DNA of 64,000 bases from Imbricaverruca yamaguchii (GCA_034440575.1 JAOTOL010001083.1:167501-231500), one strand, 5' to 3'; positions 46,341 through 59,700 are shown, counted from the first letter of the stretch. Translations and numbers: made by a program. The notes: generated from the letters alone by a model not told the origin.

Positions 46341-46769
46341 AGAGGACCAGGTGAGATTTACTGGATACAAAAACGAACAAGCTATCCATATTCAAATAGT
46401 TCTTATGAATGCAAATCCTGTAACCACTTGCAATGAGGAACTTCAAAACAGATAAATATTTTGTAGTTCTGTGCCATATTGTGGACACAAAAATGTTGTG
46501 CAGGATTAACCCACTGTAGCTGTTATGGTACAAGCTGTTAGTAGCCACTAAAAAATGGTGGTGTAATTGAAAAAAAAATGAAGTCACTTCTGTGTGGTTT
46601 CCTAAACCCATAAGCTATTGAATGCTAAAATGGTGACTATGAGCTTCAATGGCTCCATATATAAAAAGTAGCATAACTATGCACTCAGACCTTCATATTT
46701 TGGTAGAGACAGGTCCACCATTTATGAATGCCACCATCTTTTCTTATTTATGTGCTGTCTATGATGTGG

Positions 46770-47085
46770 GAGACATCCAAAGATAGGTATTCGGGAAACA
46801 GAACGTGCTCAGATATGCAATTAAGGTGCCTAGGTAGGTGGCACCTTCTTCTAGGTACCTACCTACCTATGTATTATGCAAATGCAAATAAAACCACTTC
46901 ATGAAACAAAATTGAAGGCAAGGTGATAAACAAAACTTAGCGAGATAAGCACTTATAGGCTTTTAGGTAGGTGCATAGGTACCTACCAACCTTCTTCAAC
47001 CTCGATGAGATCCAAACTTGATTTAGGTAGTCTTCACCTCCCTCCTGTTCCTCCAACACGACTATGGTTAGGTACCTATCTAAAT
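46770..47085. repeat. TAGGTAGGTACCTACC-rich stretch
   Basis: Repeated, partly palindromic TAGGTACCTACCTACCTA motifs. Confidence 0.6.
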
Positions 47086-47199
47086 ACTGGGAAATAGTGA
47101 AATAAAATCATGTGAACAGATGATCAATAAATACCTTTACCTGGCTCACCTATATAGCCAGTCAGTCGTTATTTGTCTCTTAATTGCGCACTTCACTTC

Positions 47200-47587
47200 T
47201 TTCTCACCCGCAAGCTTCTTCACAAATTCACGGAGCATGTATGATGATACGTTTCATGGATGCTGCTGAGTTTGTCAGTGTTGATGCGACGTCACTCGAA
47301 GCGCGGGAACGCCATTCGTGAAGAGCGGATGATGATTATGTCGCTGCCATCATTTCTTGCTCACAGGAGTGTGGCTGCTGATTGGCTGCTTAGATGTTTT
47401 AAGGTGTGGTAGCGAAACTACCGAGTTCAGCTGCTTGCTGCCCATTACGGCGCGTTGACTGCGAACGAAAGTGAATAAAGTGGGAGTGGTTCGAGGCCCT
47501 ACTAAACACTAGTTGGTTCACGTCGTTCTGGTGGTTATAATTATAGGCCGAATTATCCACCAGTGGTGTGTTACAACATCGGTGGAT
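47200..47587 (+). promoter_or_regulatory. DCTN4 promoter/5' UTR region
   Basis: CpG reappears after the depleted block. GCGACGTCACTCG (CRE-like, about 47287) and GCTGATTGGCTG (inverted CCAAT, about 47379) lie 200-300 bp before the ATG. Confidence 0.5.
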
Positions 47588-47716
47588 ATGGCTGAAAGTT
47601 TTTTGTCGGAACGTGTCAAATATCTATGTTCATGTGGTTTTCTAAAACCCATATACAGGGTTTATTTCTGTAGGCACTGCTTGAAGTTAAGATGTGGAAA
47701 TTGCGTGTCGCATGAG
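47588..47716 (+). CDS. DCTN4: DCTN4 exon 1 (aa 1-43)
   Basis: Starts [17 protein letters not shown] and ends in the conserved CVSHE. The donor is GAG|GTAGGT. The ATG gives the expected start of the family and lies 72 bp after the last CpG-rich promoter-like sequence. Confidence 0.92.
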
Positions 47717-50700
47717 GTAGGTATTGATGGCAGATACCTAGTATGTACGGTATGCATAAGAAATAATGGATGGCGCGGTGTTCACATACCCAGGAATTGG
47801 ATAGATCAACAGATACATGACCTCCCCCGTCAATGGGTAAAGATCAATGTAAATGTTTACTTTTGTGAATTTCTTTTTTAATGTGATGATTGTTGATGTG
47901 ATTAAGATGATGTAGCCATTTATTTATCTTCAAATAATTGCTTTTCATTAAATGACAATCTATGCAAGTGATCATGTTATAGACCCATACCTTAATGGGA
48001 TGGTCCCTGATGTGGCTTGCTTGTGTCTTCCTCATCCAGTTGCTGGGATTGTGGCTTATAAAGCTTCAATGCTTTGATGAAGAAGTTATGAATTTTGTGC
48101 TATTGAAATTTATTTTAAGGACAAGTACCTTTCAATATATCACCACAAATACTTGCTTGTCATGCCTGGTCTGTTTGGGTTGGTTTTAGGGATATGGAAA
48201 GTTGTAAAGCAATCCAACCTGCATCCATTCTATATATTATTACAAATACATAAACTATATTATTACATAGCATAATTTAACTTAACCATAAAACCAGAAT
48301 CATCTGAAGCAAATTTTTTGGCCATGACATGAAAGATATGCAAAAGCAAAGGGTGCTTGGATACATCAGCCTGCAAGTATCCATTCCCAGGAATAAATGT
48401 CCAATTAGGGTAAGCATAAGTTGTATGTGTCCAAGAGTACTAAATCTAGTGCATGAAGTGTTGAATTTCTTCTTTATCACATCTATGCCACACCAGGTAT
48501 AGATAATTATACACAATGAGCTATGTTTGTGGAGTAAAGATGATGATTGTGTATTTCTTTGCCAACTGAAAAGTAATCATATGCAGAGAAAATAAGTGGT
48601 CACATTTTACTCACATGAAAAAGCATCATGTTAAAAAAAACATGAAATTCAAAATTTACCTTCATCTCTATATTTCCCTACGAATGCTGGGTCTGAAAGG
48701 GAAGTGAGATCCTGTGCCTTATACTTCTGGCATCAACTCAGGAAATGAAAGCTAAGGGGTGGGGATGGCTGAGTCAGAGTGATTAAGGTGTTGAGCTCTG
48801 GGTGCCAAGGTCCTGGATTCAAAGTACAATACTCAGGGTGCATTTGGACATCTACACCTAATGAAAAAAAACATTATTTTAGCATTGCAACTGTAACAAC
48901 ATGCTACCAGGTGGATGCCGCCTACTGCAGTGTGATGACTGCCCTAGAGCCCCCTATAGTGTGATGACCAACACCATGTCAGCAGCTGGATGCCACCTAC
49001 TGCAGTGTGATGACTGCCCTAGAGCCCCCTGTAGTGTGATGACCAACACCATGTCAGCAGCTGGATGCCACCTACTGCAGTGTGATGACTGCCCTAGAGC
49101 CCCCCGTAGTGTGATGACCAATGCCATGTCAGCAGCTGGATGCCACCTACTGCAGTGTGATGACTGCCCTAGAGCCCCCCATAGTGTGATGACCAACACC
49201 ATGTCAGCAGCTGGATGCCACCTACTGCATGTGATGACTGCCCTAGAGCCCCATAGTTAGACCAAAAATCATTATACCCTGCCTAGTGTGATGACCAACA
49301 CCATGTCAGCAGCTGGATGCCACCTACTGCAGTGTGATGACTGCCCTAGAGCCCCCCAGTAGTGTGATGACCAACACTATGTCAGCAGCTGGATGCCACC
49401 TACTGCAGTGTGATGACTGCCCTAGAGCCCCCGTAGTGTGATGACCAATGCCATGTCAGCAGCTGGATCCCACCTACTGCAGTGTGATGACTGCCCTAGA
49501 GCCCCCCCCCATAGTGTGATGACCAACACCATGTCAGCAGCTGGATGCCACTTACTATAGTATGACAACTGTGACACCATGTCACCTACTGCAATGTGAC
49601 ACCATGTCACCAGGTGGATGCCACATACTGCAGTATGATGACTGACACCATGTCACCAGGTGGATGCCACACACTGCAGTGTAATGACTGACACTGTGCT
49701 GCAGGTGGATGCCACCTACTGCAGTGCCTGTCTGGAGATGATGTCCATCACAGAGGCAGGTCTGAAGCACAACAGGTGTGCCACATGCAAGGACTGCCCC
49801 TCCTGCGGCCACACCCTCTCCACTCGTGCCACCAGCATCCAGGTGAGTCAGCTAAGTGAGCAACCAAGGAACTCCAGCACACATTGTCAGTACACACATT
49901 GAACATTGAACATCTTTTACACATTGACACATTGAACATCTTTTACAACAACATAGACAATGATTATGAGAATAATCATACAGGCTTCCTTTTCAGTATT
50001 CCAGGGAGAGCTGATCGGTGGATTTGGTTCAGTGTCATTGATTCAGTTCATTGATGGGCAACTGGTTCAGTGTCCATGGGCTCTAGCTGGTCATGTTTTG
50101 GTGAAAGTACCCTTGAACTCAAAGAATTAGCTAACTGGTTCATTGTCCAGAGTGCAACCAGGAAGGGCCCCTGTGAGACATAGTTGCACTAATTTTGGTG
50201 TCATGTCTTTATGTGTACACGTGCCATTGTAGTGTGATCCGACATAAGCAGATGTAACCGACTGTCCGTAACAGCCACTGCACGTGGAGGGCATGTATTG
50301 TGAAATAAACAAATCAATCAATAACAGCTCGTCGGTCACGAGCTCGATGCCGGTTCGATAGCACCCCAGTGACCACTCTTTCTCTATCGCCCACTCTCTG
50401 CAGGCGCCCAGTATGGAGGATCCGACCAAGATCGTGCCGCGCAAGGTGTACTACGTGGCGTGCGGCTTCTGCCGCTGGACGTCTCGCGACAGCGGCCTGC
50501 CCGACCAGAACGTCGGTGAGTGGTGGTGGGGCGGGGATGGCCGAGTGGTTAAGGTGTCGGCTCTGGATACCAAAGGTCCCGGGTTCGACACTGGCGCCGC
50601 TCGGGACATTTCCCAATCCCGCGGCTCACCGGCGAAACAGTGTGGGCGTCGCCATTAGCCGTGTTTGTTTGTTTATTGGGTGGTTCACGACGCACTTTAT

Positions 50701-53700
50701 GCACATTCACGGCTAATGGCGCCGCCCACACTGTTCCGCCGGTGGGCTGCGGGATTGGGAAATGTCTCGAGCGGCGCCAGCGTCGAACCCGGGACCTTTG
50801 GTACCCAGAGCCCAGCACCCTAACCATTTGGCCATCCCCGCCCCGCAACAAGCCGTGAATGTGCATAAAGTGCGTAGTGAATCACCCATTAAACGAATGG
50901 CGAGTGGCGATCACATGGCGGTCGGCCGGCTTACTGCAATGTCATGGAGTGAGCTGCATGCGGCGGGTGCCTGCCCTGCCGAAATTGGGATGACTAGTCT
51001 AGGGGTAAGTTGCCGTCTCACAATCGAAAGGTTGTGGGTTCGAGTCTCACCCGTCGCTACTCTTCGCTCGCGGCCAATCGGCGTGAGAGATTGGCGACGC
51101 TACATGACTTAACGGTCGATGTGTCGTAAAACCAATAACTAACCAGCCGACCTTCCAAAATGCTGATCACGTGGCGTGGGCCTGCCCTGCCGAAATGTTG
51201 ATTGCATGAGGCTGGTTGTAGTAATTTACTTGGATGTTGGGGGAGGGAGGGTGATGGCTTACGATTTCGATCCCCTGCGGAAAAGAGTCAGGGAATGAAG
51301 TGGAAAAGAGTCGGGGGAGATTGAATGCTGCTCTCCCGACCAAAAGGTCGTCCGTTCAAGTTTCTCCTGTCACTACTCTTCTCCCGTGACAAATTGAAGT
51401 GAGAGATTGGCGACACTATGCGTGCAATGCAGTGCACGTGTCGTGAAACTATTAACACCACTGCTTCACTCCGTGTCCAGAGCACCAATGCTTCGCCCCA
51501 TGTTCAGGCCACCACTGCTTCCCTATGTCCAGAGCACCAATGCTTCGCCCCATGTTCAGGCCACCACTGCTTCCCTGTGTTCAGAGCACCAATGCTTCGC
51601 TCCATGTTAAGGGCAACACTGCTTCGCTCTGTGACCACCGTGTTCAGAGCACCAATGATTCGCCCGGTGTTCAGGCCACCACTGCTTCCCTGTGTTCAGA
51701 GCACCAATGCTTCGCTCCATGTTAAGGGCAACACTGCTTCGCTCTGTGACCACCGTGTTCAGAGCACCAATGATTCGCCCGGTGTTCAGGCCACCACTGC
51801 TTCCCTGTGTTCAGAGCACCAATGCTTCGCTCCATGTTAAGGGCAACACTGCTTCGCTCTGTGACCACCGTGTTCAGAGCACCACTGCTTCGCTCCATTT
51901 TCAAGGCACTACCGCTTCTCTCCCTATTCAGAGCACCACTAGTTTACTCAGTGTTTAGGGCACCACTGCTTCGCTTCGTGCCCAGGGCACCATCGCTTCC
52001 CTCAGTTGATTGGGCAACACTCAGCATCACAGGCTGGGATGATGTACAGACTGTGTGCACAGAAAAGAGGAAAACACATGCAGCGAACAACGAATGCATC
52101 CGAAATATTTTCTCCGGACCTCGACGTACACCTCTATCCAAATATCTTTCGCATTATGCACTGTGTCTAGCACTAGTAAACTTGAAAGTACTGTACTGCT
52201 TAGCAGCATATCGCACGTGTTTGACCTGTCGGAATGTTTGCTGTGCAGCGTCGGGCACGTGGACGGAGTTTGAGAACCCCATGTTTGCTGTGCAGCGTCG
52301 GGCACGTGGACGGAGTTTGAGAACCCCAACCGGGAGCGACTGACCACCCTGCTGGACACGTACCGCGCGCTGGCCGTGCTGGAGAAGGTGCAGAAGGAGC
52401 AGCGGAAGTACGGCCGCCAGGACACGTGAGTGCGCGGACGGATGTTGCGCGTCGCGTCTCGAGTTGAAGGACAAACCTGAAAGGAAGGAGACGGGAAAAA
52501 CGCCCGCCTGATTGCATAGTGCATGTGTACTGCTAGTCTAAATGGACAGAGAAGTAAGTGGCAAAACATTTGCAACTGTTACATTGCAGAATATAGGTAG
52601 CATGTGGAGCAGATGAAATAATCCTTGCATCTATTAATACGTAATGTTTTATTTAGAATAGCACGTTTAGTCCTGTAGATTTTCAGGTTCTTTATGGGCA
52701 TATTCGGATTTTTCCTCTAAGTGACAGTGCTGTTTCATGGACATTGATCTGATTTGAGGGCTCCTTATGTGTCGATTGTGGGCAGAAGAAAGATTGTGTG
52801 GTGTTGCTTCGGCTTCAGCGATATTGCTCTGAATTAGAAGCTCTTGTTTGTGGGGACGAGTAGTCTAGGGGTGAGTTGCCTGTCTCACAATCGAAAGGTG
52901 GGTTCGAGTCTCGCCTGTCGCTCTCTTCGCCCGCGGCCATTCGGCGTGAGAGATTGGCGACGCTACATGACTCAACGGTCGATGTGTCGCAAAGCCAATA
53001 GCCAACCAAGCTCTCATTTGTTGGTTACCGTGCACAGGAGAGATTCAGTGTTGATGCTGCTGCTTCAGATGTATTGTTGGGATTTGAGAACCGCTGACCC
53101 GTTGTCACTACGCAGCCGCCCCGGTAGCTCAGTTGGTTAGAGCGCTGGCCTGCACTGGTCTCCCCTGTACTGGCAAAACAGGGTTCGAGTCGCTTCGCGC
53201 GCTCGCATTTAGCCCCCGGCCGGGAGTGTCAGTTGGCAGCTGGCCAGATAAGGCCGGGGACGAGCTACCGGGCGGTCGTGTCGGTGCATTGGTGGCACGT
53301 TAAACTTTCGGTCTAAATTCTGCCGTTGAGCTGGAGGTCATGGATCGGGTGGTGAGGCCAGGGTTCACGCAACACGCTCTGCTTAGCAATAGAACCCTGG
53401 CTCATCAAGCCACCCCAACAACAACTCGGATTAAATTTATTTTTTTAAGAGAAAAAAGAGTAGGTGTTGACGGCTCGTCGGTCGGGCAGGAGTCGCCGCT
53501 TCCTGGAGGGCAAGGACCGGTTCGGTGTGATGGCGCGCGCCACCCGCAAACAGGCCGGCCTGCCGCCGTCGCGCAGTCTGGCCATCCCCAAGGTACGGCT
53601 GCCCGCTGCGGTGTGTGTTGTTTTCGGCCATCGCCAAGGTACTGCATTCCACTGTGGTGTGTATTGTTTCTGGCTTTCGCCAAGGTAGGGCTGTCCACTT

Positions 53701-56700
53701 TGGTGTGTATTGTTTCGGGCCATCGCCAAGGTGTGGCTGCCTGCTGTGGTGTGTATTGTTTCTGGCCATCGCCATGGTATAGCTCCCCACTGTGGTTTGT
53801 ATTGTTTCTGGCCATCGCCATGGTACAGCTGCTGACTGGTGCGGGGTTAAAATTATGGTTTTTCGTCAGGTATGAGATGTCGAAACGAGCACAGTAGGTT
53901 GTCGAAATTTGTCATGGAATTGGTGTCATTAAAAATGCTTTTGATGTCTCTCAGACTCAAATTTGAGCCATTGGCGTAGGTACTTATGACCGTACCTTTA
54001 TCGTTTGCTTTGAAACTTCACAATTTAGGAGGAGCTATCTTCTTGATGGAGAAAAATGCCTATGCCATGAACTGATACTGTATGTCATATCATATTATAG
54101 TTGATCTCTTCATCTGAAATTGCATTGCGAAATGTTCGTGCATCGCCATTCCTTATCAAGAGCATTACCATGATACCTATAGACGGGTTGCTGTTAGAAA
54201 GGAAATACGAAGACTTCATAACCACGCACTAAGGAGCAGGGTGTTGATACTTCTTGGAGAGGTATGTTGATTGAGAGTTAATAAAGTGGTATTTTCCACC
54301 CCATTTCACGAATAATTTATCACTGCTGTGGTGTGTATTGTTTCTGGCTATCGCCGAGGTACTGTTGCTCACTGTGGGGTGTATTGTTCATGACCATCGC
54401 CATGGTACACAGTCTGCTTATTTTTCGCATTTGCTGTTAGAATATGTATTGATGCATATATTAGTACAGTGATGGTCACGTTTATTCGGGGCGGTCGGTC
54501 TGTCGAGTACCGCCTCAGCTGAAATAGTCAGCTGAATCACTCTGTTGAAATAGTCAGCTGAAATAGCCGCCCTGGTAGCTCAGTTGGTTAGAGCGCTGGC
54601 CTGCACCGGTCTCCACTGTATTGGCAACACAGGGTTCGAGTCGCTTCGCGCGCTCGCATTTAGCCCCCGGCCGGGAGTGTCAGTTGGCAGCTGGCCCGAT
54701 AAGGCCGGGGACGAGCTACCGGGCGGCCGTGTCGGTGCATTGGCGGCACGTTAAACTTTCGGTCTAAATTCTGCCGTTGAACTGGAGCTCATGGATCGGG
54801 TGGTGGGGCCAGGGTTCACGCAACAAGCTCTGCTTAGCAATAGAACCCTGGCTCCTCAAGCCACCCAAGCAACAACTCGGATCAAATTTATTAATTTTAA
54901 AAAAAATAGTCAGCTGAAACACCCAGCCGAAACAATCGGCTGAAGCGATCAGCTGAAGCGCTCGGCTCTGTGTAGGTTTACCAGCTGGTCATATACGAAT
55001 CATTGGGCTCCAGAGATTGGCTGTACTCTCCTCTGCTAAACAACTACACAAAACCACTGTATCCTGGGCACAGTGTAAAATAATTGACAATGTGGCCTGG
55101 AAATTCACAGTTTATGGAATTGTGCTATTTCATCCTTGTCTTAGGTTTTTACCATTTTGCCACATGATGTGTGGGCAGTCATTATACACACGACAGCTAA
55201 ATAATGTAAAATGCTTGTGACTGAAGTGAAATATGTGTATTACAACAGCATTCTGCTTTTTTATCCTTAAGTGGAGATCCTTTATTTTCTTCCAATCTTT
55301 CACTATTCCCAAACTTCTTTCTTCATCCACACAGTTAATGGATGGGCGCTGTATGACCGAAGCAGTCGATGCGCCCCTAAGCCCAAATAACCAACCACAC
55401 AGTTAATGGTGAAGTAATTTTAGGACACTGCCTGGGCAACTCCAGAGAATATTACCTTGGCAAACAACACAAATCCCAGCACTCGCCCAGCATTCGTATC
55501 ATGGCCAAACGACGCCTCGACTGGGCGCTACACGACCGATGCAGTCGGTGCGCCCGAAAACCCTAATGCCTAGCTAAAAGGCGGCCCGTCCCCGCCAGGA
55601 CATGGACGCCAAGACGCTGCAGGAGCTGTGCGCCAGCCCGGCGGAGGACGCCGACGACGCCATCTCCGAGGAGGTCTTCACCGAGCCGCTGGCGCTCGCT
55701 TCCGGTGAGGTTTTGGCCGGCTTTAGGCCTTGGGGACGAGTGGCCTAGGGGTAGGTTGCTCGTCTCACAATCGAAAGGTTGTGGGTTCGAGTCTCGCCTG
55801 TCGCTACTCTTCGCCCGCGACCAATCGGCGTGAGGGATTGGCGACGCTACATGACTTAACGGTCGATGTGTCGTAAAACCAATAACCAACCAGCCGGCTT
55901 TTGGCCGGCTTCAGGCCGCATCCGAATCACGGGTTAGACTGGAGTTGGTTGGTTACTGGTTTTACGACACGTCGCCCGTTGAGTCGTGTGGCGTCGTCAA
56001 TCTCTCACATCGATTGTCCGCGGGCGAAGAGTAGCGACAGGTGAGACTCGAACCCGAAGCCTTTCGATTGTGAGACGGGTAACCTACCCCTAGACTACTC
56101 GTCTCCTAGACTGGTGTGAGGTGAGTTCAGTGTCCTAAAATTACTTCGCCATTAACTGTGTGGATGAAGAAAGAAGTTGCTTGGGAATAGTGAAAGATTG
56201 GAAGAAAATATAGGATCGCCACTTGTAGGATTAAATAAGTTGAATGCCTTTCATTTCAGTCAGATACATTTTACATTATTTAGCAGTCGTGTGTATGATG
56301 ACTGCCCACACATCATGTGGCAAAATGGTAAAAACCCAAGACAAGGATGAAATAGCGCAATTCCATTAACTGTGAATTTCCAGGCCACATGGTCAATTAT
56401 TTTACCCTGGGTGAGTTGGTGTTAGTGACGACTCGTGTGGTGCTAGTTTAGCATCAGTAACCAGGTTGATATGCCACCCACCATTAACTTGGTTCATTGC
56501 TATTTGTCATTGAACTCAGCCATGACCTGTGTAGGTATTATCAATGAGAGGAGCTGCAAACACTGGACCTGGTTCTTTGCTATTGGTCATTGGACTCAGC
56601 CATTTTACCTGTGTGTGTTGTCACGACAGGCGGTGATGGTATATGACAAAAACAGTCGGCTCCTTGTAAAGCCAATAACTAGCCAGCTTGTGTGCTGACA

Positions 56701-59700
56701 TTGCTGACCATCATAGCGCCTGTGTATTGCTATATGTATATTTGTATGTTCATTCGACAAGCTCGCCTTGACGTGATAGACCTCCACCCATAAAGATGGA
56801 TAGTGAGCTATGATAGCAGCACCGTAGATTGATTACAATTCAGTTATGGGCGCAAAATGACCCCAGGTGTCGACGCCCTTAAACTCCAACCCACCACCAT
56901 GTGTATTGCTATATGGCCGATGAACTCGATGCGCCCTAAAGCCTGAATAACTAACTGACGTGCTTTATGCACATTCACGGCTAATGGCGCCGCCCACACT
57001 GTCTCGCTGGTGGGTAGTGGATTGGAAAATGTCCCGAGCGGTGCGAGTGTCGAACCCGGGACCTCTGGTACGCACAGCCGAACACCTTAACCGCTCGGTC
57101 ATCCCGCCCTTGGGGCTGTGGTAGCTCAGTTGGTAGAGCGTCGGACTCTTGGTCGCAAGATTGTGGGTTCGAATCTCACAACCGACGTCATTTACCGAGT
57201 CCATCCGCGACCAATCGGCGTGAGAGGTTGGCGACGTTATATAACCTAGCGTCTGAATGCGTCGTCAAAGAGCCCAGGGTTCTTCTTCATCCCCGCCCTT
57301 CGTGTGCGTTTGACGCTACATGACCAAAGTAGTCGCTGTGCCCTAAATAAAGCCCTAATAACTAACTAACTGACAGTGCTGCTACCTGTGTGCGGACAGT
57401 GTCTTCGCTCGAGCAGAGGCTGGCCTTCACGGAGTTCCAGACACCCGACCACGCGAAGCTGCAGCCGCAGCACAAGCACGTGGACCTGAAGCGCTCCATG
57501 CGCTGTCGCTACTGCGACCACAACCTCAGCAAGCCCGAGTACAGCGCCATCAGCGTCAAGTTCAGGATCCAGCTGAATGCCTAGTGAGTCCGCCTCCCGT
57601 CAGCCTGCCGCCAGGCTATATGACCTATGCAGTCGATGCGCCCCTAAACTACAGCCTCCCACCAGTCAGGAGGAGCGATTGCTGGCGATGGTGTGCAGCC
57701 CGGCTTATGCTTTATGCTCACGTTAAGGTAATCAAAACTGCCACATCATTCTGTTGAAGAGGGGCGTCGGGGCGCTGCATGACCAACGCAGTCGACGCGC
57801 CCCTAAATTCCAATAACCAACCAGCCAACCGAAGAGGGGCGTCGGTAGCTCAGCGGTTAGGCTGAGCGTCCGGGGACGAGTGGTCTAGGGGTAAGTTGCT
57901 TGTCTCACAATCGAAAGATTGTGGATTCGAGTCTCACCGGTCGCTACTCTTCGCCCGCGACCAATCGGCGTGAGAGATTGGCGACGCTACACGACTCAAC
58001 GGTCGGCGTGTCGTAAAGCCAATAACCACCACCGCCTCCCACCAGTCGCGGGGGAGCGATTGCTGGTGATGGTGTGCAGCCCGGCTTATACTTTATGCAC
58101 ATGTTAAGATGATCAAAGTTGCCACATCATTCTGTTAAAGATTGATATCCTTCCGTGCTGATTACTCATCTTCAGATGGAAGTGGTGAACCATAAAATGA
58201 TTCACCTTTATGCAGTCATTCTAATGTGACAGATCATGTTGACGAACTTCCCCGGCACTTGTGGTGTATGTGTGTGTGTGGTGACGTTTGTGCTCCGTAA
58301 TATTTCAGCTCGCCATTGCCACACACCTCCGGCACTGTTATATAGCCGCGCACCGTCCACTGTGACGTGCTAACGTTACCTGACCTGACCTGATGCTCCT
58401 CCACATATCTACATCGTTATTTCTGACACTGTTACCTAGCCGCGCGCCGACCACCGAGGACGTGCTGACCTCACCTGATCTGTTGCTCCTCCACATATCT
58501 CCGACACCGTTACCTGGCCGCTTTCTGACCACCGTGACGTGATGACCTGACCTCACCTGATCTGTTGCTCCTCCACATACCTCCGACACTGTTACCGGGC
58601 CGCGTTCTGACCACCGTGCCGTGATGACCTGACCTGACCTGACCTGTTGCTCCTCCACATACCTCCGACACTGTTACCGGGCCGCGCTCTGACCACCGTG
58701 CCGTGATGACCTGACCTGACCTGATCTGTTGCTCCTCCACATATCTCCGACACTGTTACCGGGCCGCGTTCTGACCACCGTGACGTGATGACCTGACCTG
58801 ACCTGACCTGTTGCTCCTCAGCTACCACGTGCCGGACCTGAAGATCCTGTCGGTGGCCGGCCTGGTGGAGGGTCAGGAGACGGAGGTGGTGCTCACGTTC
58901 TGTAACCCCACCATCCACCCGGTGAGTTGTGGCACGGTGTCCACCTGCTGCAGTCCACAGTACCCATCTGCTGCAGTCCACAGTGTCCATCTGTTGCAGT
59001 CCACAGTGTCCACTTACTGCAGTCCACAGTGTCCACCTGCTACAGGCCACAGTGTCCTCCTGCTGCAGTCCACAGTGTCCACCTGCTGCAGTCCACAGTG
59101 TCCACCTGCTGCAGTCCACAGTGTCCACCTGCTGCAGTCCACAGTGTCCACCTGCTGCAGTCCACAGTGTCCACCTGCTGCTGTCCACAGTGTCCACCTG
59201 CTGCAGTCCATAATGTCCACCTGCTGCATCCTGAGTGAAAAATCCTACTCAATGATAAATATATTTGAATTGTAAGTCGCATGGATTGTTAGTGGCATCT
59301 TCTGTAAGTTCATGCTGGTGGCATCCCAGACACCCGTGGTAAATAGCATGAGCTAAGGTGCTAATCTTTTGCTTCACTTTTGTGGTGCTACTGTGTACTG
59401 ACCAAAGTAATTTCATCAGCCCACTGTGTATGCATTAGTCTGATACATTATTCTTTGATTGTCATCTTTGATAGGAAATATGCAAAAGGTTCATATGCAT
59501 ATCGATGTCTAACTGAACGTAACTAGCCACACAGTTATGGGATGGCATTGGCGTGACTACAGTGTGTCAGCAGTGTCAGAGGTGTCAACGACACCGCCCG
59601 GGTGTGGCTCAGTGACACCACCGACCGGTGGTGCTCCAGTGGTGGTGTTCCAGTGACAATGGTCAAGTGACGGGTCTCCAGTGACGGTGTTCCAACGGTG

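Larger units (their letters stand above)
41290..47190. other. CpG-depleted intergenic block between divergent genes
   Basis: About 5.9 kb, AT-rich, few CpG. It holds a fold-back element and LINE remains; otherwise nothing recognisable. Confidence 0.75.
47900..50220. other. CpG-depleted block over DCTN4 intron 1 to early intron 2
   Basis: Very few CpG, including within exon 2, in contrast to exons 3-11, which are CpG-rich. Confidence 0.7.

Noticed and set aside
53115..53190. Possible functional tRNA gene
   Set aside because: The same head and 330-bp body recur at 54568; the anticodon arm and acceptor stem are not tRNA-like. It is a SINE.
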